NCBI GenBank assembly: GCA_011046055.1
Contig: DSBN01000107.1
Span: forward strand, 1-8,902
Direction: 5' to 3'
From: Sediminispirochaeta sp.
GTDB lineage: Bacteria > Spirochaetota > Spirochaetia > DSM-16054 > Sediminispirochaetaceae
Length of the DNA stretch: 8,902 nucleotides
Shown here: one piece after another, positions 1-5,165 of the stretch
How the letters are laid out: every line of letters begins with the position of its first letter
How positions within the stretch are numbered: position 1 is the first letter of the stretch
Notes under the pieces: generated by a model
Told to the model about the DNA's origin: nothing
Database searches by the model: none
What the model saw: only the letters and a program-made list of their open reading frames with translations
Made by a program: the position numbers and the translations under genes

Positions 1-720
1 ACGGTGGAGAGCTTCGGCTGGGTCGATTTCCAAACATCTGGAGACGTTGATCAAGGAGAACAGGCTGTCTCCCGGTTCATCCATTATCTTGTCTGGAGCG
101 GCTGAGGTCTGCAAAACCTGTTCCTTGAGCTCTTCGATCTCCTCGTGCAGCTTGTTGAAAACCTCATCGCTTTTCTCCCAATCGAAACCCACCTTAGAGG
201 CCTTTTTTTGTAGTTTGTAGGCTCTCTCCAGGGGAGGCATAGTTCTCGGTACGCTGTCAAAAATAGACTCCCGAGCTTGTCCCTGTTTTTCGACGTTTTT
301 TTTGATATGCTGCCAGAGTTCTATGACTTCCTCGGGGTCCTCCTTTTGCACATCACCGAACACATGGGGGTGTCGTCGCACCAACTTGGCGGAAACTTCA
401 TCGAGTACCTCCGAAAGGCCGAACTCTTTCTTTTCTTCGAATATCGTAGCTATCATGTTGACTACCAAGAGTATGTCCCCAATTTCCTCTCTGGCGTTCG
501 GAACATCCTCCAACTCAATGGCGTCGATGAGTTCGTAGACCTCTTCAATGAGGTTGGGAGCCAGACTTCGGGTTGTCTGCTTTCTGTCCCAAGGACACCC
601 ACCGGGAGCGCGTAGAGTTTTGATGATTTGGTAGAAGTGTAGGAAACTCTCACTTAATTTTCGAGCTTCGCCGTCATCCAAAGGCACCAGTTTTTCTTTA
701 TAATCCTTATTTTCAGCCAA
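1..720 (-). CDS. mazG: Nucleoside triphosphate pyrophosphohydrolase MazG (3' end outside the window)
   Basis: MazG hydrolyses (d)NTPs to monophosphate and pyrophosphate in the cytoplasm, a house-cleaning and nucleotide-pool role. The frame stays open for 240 codons to base 1; about 20-30 C-terminal residues are missing compared with the roughly 263-residue E. coli protein. Both tandem MazG domains are visible. The N-terminal one has APGGCPWDRKQT (38-49), LIEEVYELIDAI (57-68), EEIGDILL (78-85) and RRHPHVFGDV (115-124). The C-terminal one has KVGFDW (176-181), LHEEIEELKE (191-200) and the metal motif DEPGD (214-218). That last motif is usually E-E-x-G-D without proline, so its helix may be altered, though Glu215 and Asp218 remain. 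The start is TTG (718-720), chosen because GAGGAG lies 8 nt upstream; the only nearby upstream ATG, at 735-737, is out of frame and stops after seven codons. It probably has its own promoter and is not functionally tied to the genes before it. Confidence 0.95.
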   Translation of the reverse strand, partial: MAENKDYKEKLVPLDDGEARKLSESFLHFYQIIKTLRAPGGCPWDRKQTTRSLAPNLIEEVYELIDAIELEDVPNAREEIGDILLVVNMIATIFEEKKEFGLSEVLDEVSAKLVRRHPHVFGDVQKEDPEEVIELWQHIKKNVEKQGQARESIFDSVPRTMPPLERAYKLQKKASKVGFDWEKSDEVFNKLHEEIEELKEQVLQTSAAPDKIMDEPGDSLFSLINVSRCLEIDPAEALHR

Positions 721-728
721 ATTTAACG

Positions 729-734
729 CTCCTC
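729..734 (-). promoter_or_regulatory. Ribosome binding site that fixes the TTG start of mazG
   Basis: GAGGAG lies 8 nt before TTG at 720. No ATG or GTG in the mazG frame lies at a suitable distance, so this site supports TTG initiation. Confidence 0.75.
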
Positions 735-748
735 ATAATAAAGTAGAC

Positions 749-777
749 AGAATATGTATTATCAGAAGTAATGTAAA
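749..777 (-). promoter_or_regulatory. Candidate sigma-70 promoter of mazG
   Basis: On the minus strand TTTACA (777-772, 5/6 match to the -35 consensus) is followed after 17 nt by TATTCT (754-749, 4/6 match to -10). A start near 742 would give a leader of about 20 nt. It lies between the candidate terminator of the preceding gene and the mazG ribosome binding site. This is pattern matching only. Confidence 0.4.
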
Positions 778-780
778 CGT

Positions 781-813
781 AAAAGATGCGACCGGCGGAC
801 GTCCGCGCGGGTC
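781..813 (-). terminator. Candidate rho-independent terminator after the small membrane protein gene
   Basis: A GC-rich imperfect hairpin at 790-813 is centred on the perfect 12-bp palindrome GCGGACGTCCGC, with GACC/GGTC flanking pairs and small bulges. Read on the minus strand it follows the stop codon at 829-827 and is followed by GCATCTTTT. The T run is short (four, at 784-781) and starts about five bases after the stem, so it is a weak example of the type. A second short palindrome, CAGCGCTG, lies just before it at 813-820. Confidence 0.4.
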
Positions 814-826
814 AGCGCTGTCCGTT

Positions 827-1120
827 CTATTCGTCGGTATCCCCCCTCTCGCTGGCTTTGACGAACAGCCACATCAGCACAAAGGAAGTGATGATAGGTG
901 GAAAAATATTCACCGCGTTGTTCAAGTTGCTCAACAGCTCGATAATATCGGCGAAAAAGTATTCAAGCACACCGCCCAAAAAGGAACCAAAAAGCCCCAC
1001 GATAAGCGCTCCGACAAAGTGACCGATCACGTCTTTTTTGAATACAAAGTAAGTCAACATGGCGATGGTAAAACCTATCACGAAGTAGATCAATCCGATG
1101 TTGAAGTAGTAGCTGACCAT
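827..1120 (-). CDS. Small three-helix membrane protein, GlsB/YeaQ/YmgE-like
   Basis: This is a 97-residue, strongly hydrophobic protein with predicted membrane helices at about 7-27, 32-54 and 72-88 and a short charged tail (ERGDTDE). The glycine-rich middle helix, FVGALIVGLFGSFLGG (35-50), resembles the G-x-x-G-A-x-x-x-G-x-x-G-x-x-x-G-G core of the GlsB/YeaQ/YmgE ('transglycosylase-associated') family. Members of that family are small inner-membrane proteins of unclear biochemical role, often stress-linked. The similarity is short and low-complexity, so the family call is tentative; 'small integral membrane protein' is safe. GGGAGA lies 7 nt before the ATG. The gene follows the lipoprotein gene by 66 nt, and that gap holds a candidate promoter and two inverted repeats, so it may be transcribed on its own as well as by read-through. 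Confidence 0.8.
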   Translation of the reverse strand: MVSYYFNIGLIYFVIGFTIAMLTYFVFKKDVIGHFVGALIVGLFGSFLGGVLEYFFADIIELLSNLNNAVNIFPPIITSFVLMWLFVKASERGDTDE

Positions 1121-1144
1121 ATGAGTTCTCCCGTGCGCTCTATA

Positions 1145-1159
1145 TTACTGAGCTAGTAA
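1145..1159. repeat. Inverted repeat TTACT-N5-AGTAA in the leader of the small membrane protein gene
   Basis: Perfect 5-bp arms, TTACT and AGTAA, flank GAGCT. The element ends 25 nt upstream of the start codon at 1120, so it would fall in the 5' leader if the candidate promoter at 1174-1203 is used. It could be an operator half-site pair or a weak hairpin; no function is shown. Confidence 0.35.
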
Positions 1160-1171
1160 AGTTTGTTAGTT

Positions 1172-1187
1172 GTATTATAAATAATAC
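1172..1187. repeat. AT-rich inverted repeat overlapping the candidate -10 box
   Basis: GTATTAT-TT-ATAATAC is a perfect 7-bp inverted repeat with a 2-nt spacer. It begins at the last base of the lipoprotein stop codon and includes the TATAAT hexamer of the candidate promoter. A dyad over a -10 box is a common operator arrangement, but AT-rich dyads also arise by chance. It has no GC stem or T run, so it is not a convincing terminator. Confidence 0.35.
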
Positions 1188-1203
1188 TATTGCGAGGCAT
1201 CAA
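1174..1203 (-). promoter_or_regulatory. Candidate sigma-70 promoter of the small membrane protein gene
   Basis: TTGATG (1203-1198) and a perfect TATAAT (1179-1174) are separated by 18 nt. The -35 box lies inside the last codons of the lipoprotein gene. The predicted start near 1167 gives a leader of about 47 nt containing the TTACT/AGTAA dyad. Confidence 0.45.
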
Positions 1204-1942
1204 GCACTCCTATGAGCACCATATCCTCGCCGGTTCCGTTGGCGTATATCGGGGTCAAAATTACTGAATCCATTCCGTAGGGTACCGCAAAAAAGGCGAT
1301 TTGCACACCCTGGTTATTATTAGTAAAATCATCCGAAACATCCGAAACATCCGGGTCATCTATTGAAAACTCAGAGAGAGAAAATCCATCCGTATAATCC
1401 TCAATATCTTCAGAGTTGGCGGTGTTCCGGTATCCGCGGTATTCCGACGGGGGAGAGTCATCGTTCGGATCACTAAGTCTAATATCTAAATAGGAAATAT
1501 TCTGATCGGTGGACTCGGTAAACACTACTTTAAAATTAACTTCCCGCAGCTCTTCGGGAACCTCGATATGGGGCACATCGAGGCCCAGTTCTTTACAATC
1601 ATCAAAAACCGCCAGCCGTATGTAAGGATAGTTAAAAGGATGTGCGTTGTCGCCGGACACGGAGGAGAAGCTGGAAAAGCCCTCCTTGTCCTCGAGTATC
1701 CGCTCCTCAGTGACACCGTCGGTATAGATGCGGTAGTAGATTTCGTAGCCGACAAACACGTCGGCGGCGTTTCGCTCATCGTGGGTAAAACCGATCTCAT
1801 TGGGGATTTTCTCAGGAGGCCATAGATAGGGGTATGAGGGAATCCCGCAAGAGACGAACAGAACGGCGGCGAAGAACGGAGCCGACGATGGAAGCTTCCG
1901 CTTCAGTAGATTTTTACGAATATGAACAAGCCAGGAGCTCAT
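1187..1942 (-). CDS. Predicted lipoprotein of unknown function, last gene of the cyclase cluster
   Basis: This 251-residue protein matches no family I recognise. A basic N-region (R9, K10, K14, R15, K16) and a short hydrophobic stretch (21-31) lead to F-V-S-C with Cys32, an acceptable relaxed spirochaetal lipobox: Phe at -3 and Ser at -1. It would therefore be exported and lipid-anchored, with a mature part of about 220 residues. That part is aromatic- and acid-rich; residues 158-206 are strongly acidic and include a DVSDVSDD stretch encoded by a 9-bp tandem repeat. It looks beta-rich without obvious repeats. The ATG at 1942-1940 is the first in frame and lies 15 nt after the cyclase stop. 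The only purine-rich site, AGGGGA, lies 12 nt from the ATG and is partly inside a small inverted repeat, so translation probably depends on coupling to the cyclase. Its position suggests an envelope partner of the CHASE2 sensor, which is inference. Confidence 0.8.
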   Translation of the reverse strand: MSSWLVHIRKNLLKRKLPSSAPFFAAVLFVSCGIPSYPYLWPPEKIPNEIGFTHDERNAADVFVGYEIYYRIYTDGVTEERILEDKEGFSSFSSVSGDNAHPFNYPYIRLAVFDDCKELGLDVPHIEVPEELREVNFKVVFTESTDQNISYLDIRLSDPNDDSPPSEYRGYRNTANSEDIEDYTDGFSLSEFSIDDPDVSDVSDDFTNNNQGVQIAFFAVPYGMDSVILTPIYANGTGEDMVLIGVLDASQ

Positions 1943-1943
1943 C

Positions 1944-1957
1944 GGGATAGATATCCC
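1944..1957 (-). repeat. Inverted repeat in the cyclase-lipoprotein junction
   Basis: GGGATA-TC-TATCCC fills nearly all of the 15-nt gap between the cyclase stop and the lipoprotein start. As RNA it could form GGGAT/ATCCC around a 4-nt loop. An alternative longer pairing joins CGGGTAG, which includes the cyclase stop codon, with CTATCCCG. Either would sequester the weak AGGGGA ribosome site. Confidence 0.4.
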
Positions 1958-4435
1958 CTACCCGTCTTTGTTGGAGCCCTGCGGCTTCGGAGAAGCGGGA
2001 GCGGCTACCGCGGAGGCTTCCTGAGCGTCGACCTGAACCGGATTGCCGATATAATCGAGCAGCTCGTAAATCAAAACCGGTTTGTTCTTTCCCTTCACTC
2101 TGATGTTGTCCAGTTCGCGTACCACCACCTGGTCCTTGACCATACCGTAGGTGTTTTCGCTGATAATGATGTGGGTCTGGTACTGCTTGTTCGTGCCCTC
2201 CAGCCGTGCTCCGAGGTTGACGTTGTCGCCGATCAAGGTATAATCCATCCGCTGTAGTGAACCCATATTCCCCACGGTCATACGGCCCGAATTTATACCT
2301 ATGCCGATATCCAGCTGCACATCTTCGGGAAGGTCTTTGTTCAGTTCTCTAAGGGCCGCCATCTGGTCGACGGCGCATTTGCAGGCCCGCAGGGCGTGAT
2401 CCTCCTGGGGCAGTGGAGCACCCCAGAAACACATAATGGCATCGCCCTCGTATTTGTCCAGCGTACCCTCGTATTTGAGCACGATATCGGTCATCGCGGT
2501 GAGGTATTTATTCAATATTTTCACCAGTTCCTGAGGGCTCATACTCTCCGAGATGGTGGTGAAACCGCGGATGTCCGAGAAAAAAACGCTTATCTCCTTG
2601 TCCACACCGCCGAGCTCCGGAGGATTATCCAGAATCTGATCGACCACCTGGGGACTGACGTAGGTGCCGAACATACCGCGAATACGCCGCTTGTCCTTCG
2701 ATTCGGTCATCTCACGGTACACTACTATAGTGAGAAAAGTGAGAAGCGACGCCATTGCAGGCTGGCTGAAGTCGAGGATCATGGCGTATTTGTCGAAGAC
2801 GATGGACGTAGCTACAAAATGGGCCAAAACAAAAAAGAGAGTCAACAGAAAAGTCCACAAGGTGGACAGATGGGAGGCAAAAAAAGCGATTACCAGAACC
2901 GCTCCGGCGAGAACCGCGAGGTTGGTCCAGAAGGAGACCGGCAGGAGAAAGTTGTCCATCAGAATCGTATTCAGGGCGTTGGCGTGGACCTCCACCCCGT
3001 ACATCAGACCGTAGGGAGTCGGCTTGTGGTCCGCCGCGATGCCCCGGGCGAAGGCACCCACCATTATTATTTTGTTGTCCAGAGCGCGAGTGCGCGGCCA
3101 GAAGTTGGGATCGATACCGGGAGGATTGGAGGAGTACCCCGCGTAGGAGCGGACGGGAAAGGTCTGTCGTGCCCCGGGCGCTGAAAAAGAGGGAGGGCCC
3201 ATAAAGTTGATCAGCATATGCCCCTGCTCGTCTATGGGAATTCTAATCTCTTCGACCACTCTCCGCTCTTCTTCCTCAATCAGCTCGCCCTCCGAATCGT
3301 ACTTCGCCTCTTGGGTGACCAGGCTGTAGGGTTGCCAAACTCCCTGGCGGCTGTCGAAATATTCGGGGTCGGGGATCAAAATGTACTCACCGAGGACGAT
3401 CTCAAGATCATCCAGGCGCTTGTTGAAGTACTCCAAGGCCAGACTCAGCGTAATCGCCGGTAAAAAATGATCCCGATACTTATTGATCACGTAGAAAGAG
3501 TCGTCCACCTCCCCATCGTTGTTCCGATCCACATGTTTAACCTGGGCGTTGATTTCCAGCTCCCGGAGCAGCTGATCAAGACTTTCGTTGCTGAGGGGAT
3601 AATCTATGCTATGCTCTCGACCATCTTTGTCGGTCCAGGACAAACGCTCGTAGTTATCCCGGTCCAAGTCGGTATCCGGGGTGAGGGTACGGAAGGGAAA
3701 CTCATCTATCTTCTGGGAATACTTGGCAATCAAGGGCTGACGTCGGTACACCTCATCGGAGTCCATCAGGTAATTGGCGTGGCCGTACCCGGCGGCGGCC
3801 TCGGAATACGGGCGCAGTGGAGATTGGACGCCGAAAAAAGGCAGCATCTCCTCCCAGGGACCGGAGATCGAACGAATCTCGCCAAATCCGCCGGTAAGAG
3901 CTCGGTAGCGATTGAAAAAACTCTCTTCTCGATCCGCTGGCGGCGGTACTTCGTCCAAAATCGGTTCGAGAAAGACCCGTCCGTTCTCAGCGATACTCTC
4001 TACCAATAGAGCGTCGTGTACGGCGTTGTCCGCGGGCTCGTTGAAGAAGATGTCGAGAAAAACCGCCCTCTCCCGCAGCTGCGGATCCTGTATCCTGCTT
4101 ATGGTATTGAGCAGGTCAGAGTGTACATAACGGGGAAAGGGCCAGCGGCCGATACGGGTCAGACTGCGGTAATCGATTCCAACTATGAGTATGTCCTCGG
4201 AGATGTCAGGGTTTCTTCGGACTATCTGCACGCCCTCCTGTTCTTCTCGAGCCAGCAGCAGGTCCTTGAAACGGAAGTGAACGTCCAGAATTTTGGTCTC
4301 CAGCTGGTCGAAAATTCTGGTGCTCGTGTCTAAGCCGAGAAAGACGAGAATGACCGCGGCGGCTATGACAAAGCCGAAATACTTCACCTCAAAAAAAGTG
4401 GAACGTTTTTTAATATTTTTTGTTTCCGCGGCCAT
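1958..4435 (-). CDS. CHASE2-domain class IIIb adenylate cyclase, membrane sensor
   Basis: An 825-residue receptor-type cyclase predicted to convert ATP to cAMP. Helix 1 (about 18-36) leads to a periplasmic CHASE2 domain (about 40-497, with DILIVGIDYRSL at 81-92 and KIIMVGAFARG at 455-465). Three helices follow (about 498-519, 523-545, 553-573), then a cytoplasmic catalytic domain (about 612-793) and an Ala/Pro-rich tail. Metal-binding Asp621 (FFSDIRGFT) and Asp665 (KYEGDA), transition-state Asn740 and Arg744 (GDNVNLGAR), and the base-specifying pair Lys661/Thr733 are all present. Lys/Thr is typical of adenylate-specific class IIIb enzymes. The CHASE2 part is long and contains an EF-hand-like loop, DRNNDGEVDD (303-312), and an acidic linker near 381-396. 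AAGGGGGAG lies only 3 nt before the ATG. The gene follows the TPR gene by 23 nt and precedes the lipoprotein by 15 nt, indicating an operon. The ligand is unknown. Confidence 0.95.
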   Translation of the reverse strand: MAAETKNIKKRSTFFEVKYFGFVIAAAVILVFLGLDTSTRIFDQLETKILDVHFRFKDLLLAREEQEGVQIVRRNPDISEDILIVGIDYRSLTRIGRWPFPRYVHSDLLNTISRIQDPQLRERAVFLDIFFNEPADNAVHDALLVESIAENGRVFLEPILDEVPPPADREESFFNRYRALTGGFGEIRSISGPWEEMLPFFGVQSPLRPYSEAAAGYGHANYLMDSDEVYRRQPLIAKYSQKIDEFPFRTLTPDTDLDRDNYERLSWTDKDGREHSIDYPLSNESLDQLLRELEINAQVKHVDRNNDGEVDDSFYVINKYRDHFLPAITLSLALEYFNKRLDDLEIVLGEYILIPDPEYFDSRQGVWQPYSLVTQEAKYDSEGELIEEEERRVVEEIRIPIDEQGHMLINFMGPPSFSAPGARQTFPVRSYAGYSSNPPGIDPNFWPRTRALDNKIIMVGAFARGIAADHKPTPYGLMYGVEVHANALNTILMDNFLLPVSFWTNLAVLAGAVLVIAFFASHLSTLWTFLLTLFFVLAHFVATSIVFDKYAMILDFSQPAMASLLTFLTIVVYREMTESKDKRRIRGMFGTYVSPQVVDQILDNPPELGGVDKEISVFFSDIRGFTTISESMSPQELVKILNKYLTAMTDIVLKYEGTLDKYEGDAIMCFWGAPLPQEDHALRACKCAVDQMAALRELNKDLPEDVQLDIGIGINSGRMTVGNMGSLQRMDYTLIGDNVNLGARLEGTNKQYQTHIIISENTYGMVKDQVVVRELDNIRVKGKNKPVLIYELLDYIGNPVQVDAQEASAVAAPASPKPQGSNKDG

Positions 4436-4447
4436 CTACTCCCCCTT

Positions 4448-4471
4448 GACCGTTATGTTTAATTCACGGTC
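4448..4471 (-). repeat. Inverted repeat spanning the TPR stop codon, upstream of the cyclase
   Basis: Perfect 6-bp arms GACCGT and ACGGTC enclose a 12-nt A/T-rich loop that contains the TAA stop of the TPR gene. The element ends 2 nt before the AAGGGGGAG ribosome site of the cyclase. No T run follows, so it is not a terminator. It could affect mRNA stability or translation of the cyclase. Confidence 0.4.
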
Positions 4472-5148
4472 TCCAGGTAGATTATACGGTTGTGAGCAAT
4501 ATTTGTCCAATTACTTTCGGAAAAAGTATCGATGATCTCGTTGTACGCGTCGATTGCCGCACCGCTATTATCCATTTTTTCGTATAGTCGTCCAATAGAC
4601 AGAAGAGCATAGGAAGCGTCCGGGAAAGTGTCCGAGTAGTTATCGACCACTCTCTGGTAGAGAGAAATCGCCCGTTGGTGATCGTTCATCCGTTCGCTGC
4701 TGACGGCGGCGTTCATTAAGGCTATAGGAGCAAGGTAACTTTGTCCGAAGTTATCCGCTAATTTGCCGTAGTTCTCCAAAGCTTCATCCCAGGCCTCTTT
4801 TTCGAATGCCAACTGACCCAGCACCAAGTAGGCTCTCTGGGCGGCGAACATTTTCGGATAGGAGTCGATCGCCTCTTTCGCCTTCTTTTCTATCTCTTGC
4901 GATAGTTCGCTTTTCTCCGCATCTTCTTCGCTGTCGCGCCAGTCCTCAAGCAGCCCTTGCAGCTCTTCGGCCAAGAGGCTCGACTTTTCGAGGCGGTCCT
5001 GATGTACAACCGTGTACACGGCTGTACCGGCCAGACTAAGTACGATCAAAGCGACGATGACAATCAGAGCCGTCCTGTTGTTGGAGAGAAAGATGGAGAG
5101 ATTTTGTTTGAAGCTTCTTTTCTCCCCTTGTTGATTGATACTCGACAT
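4459..5148 (-). CDS. Membrane-anchored tetratricopeptide repeat protein
   Basis: This 229-residue protein has a short basic cytoplasmic N-terminus, one membrane helix (about 26-48) and a helical C-terminal part predicted to be outside the membrane by the positive-inside rule. A charged helix (about 53-95) is followed by about three TPR units: 103-136 (AYLVLGQLAFEKEAWDEAL), 141-173 and 177-211 (ALLSIGRLYEKMDNSGAAI). Spacing and the G/A/Y/A positions fit TPR helices. TPRs bind partner proteins; overall shape resembles YfgM-like membrane TPR proteins, but I cannot assign orthology. AAGGAG lies 8 nt before the ATG. The gene starts 17 nt after the activator stop and ends 23 nt before the cyclase, so it is probably cotranscribed and may act as a periplasmic scaffold for the CHASE2 sensor or the lipoprotein. 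That partnership is inference. Confidence 0.88.
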   Translation of the reverse strand: MSSINQQGEKRSFKQNLSIFLSNNRTALIVIVALIVLSLAGTAVYTVVHQDRLEKSSLLAEELQGLLEDWRDSEEDAEKSELSQEIEKKAKEAIDSYPKMFAAQRAYLVLGQLAFEKEAWDEALENYGKLADNFGQSYLAPIALMNAAVSSERMNDHQRAISLYQRVVDNYSDTFPDASYALLSIGRLYEKMDNSGAAIDAYNEIIDTFSESNWTNIAHNRIIYLETVN

Positions 5149-5165
5149 TCATTTTGCTCCTTAAA

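Noticed and set aside
277..615. 112-codon plus-strand open frame at the left end
   Set aside because: The minus-strand frame from 720 reads as a complete MazG sequence through this region, so the plus frame is a shadow.
1330..1354. Tandem 9-bp repeat (CATCCGAAA twice plus a partial copy)
   Set aside because: It is in frame inside the lipoprotein gene and simply encodes the acidic DVSDVSDD stretch; it is too short to call an array or regulatory repeat.
2396..3184. 262-codon plus-strand open frame opposite the cyclase gene
   Set aside because: It lies wholly antisense to a conserved CHASE2/cyclase gene, has low-complexity charged composition with no recognisable domain, and has no supporting promoter or ribosome site. 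It is a shadow of the GC-rich coding strand.
3467..4009. 180-codon plus-strand open frame
   Set aside because: It is antisense to the CHASE2 domain; its Val/Ile/Gly-rich translation reflects the complementary codons, and no family is visible.
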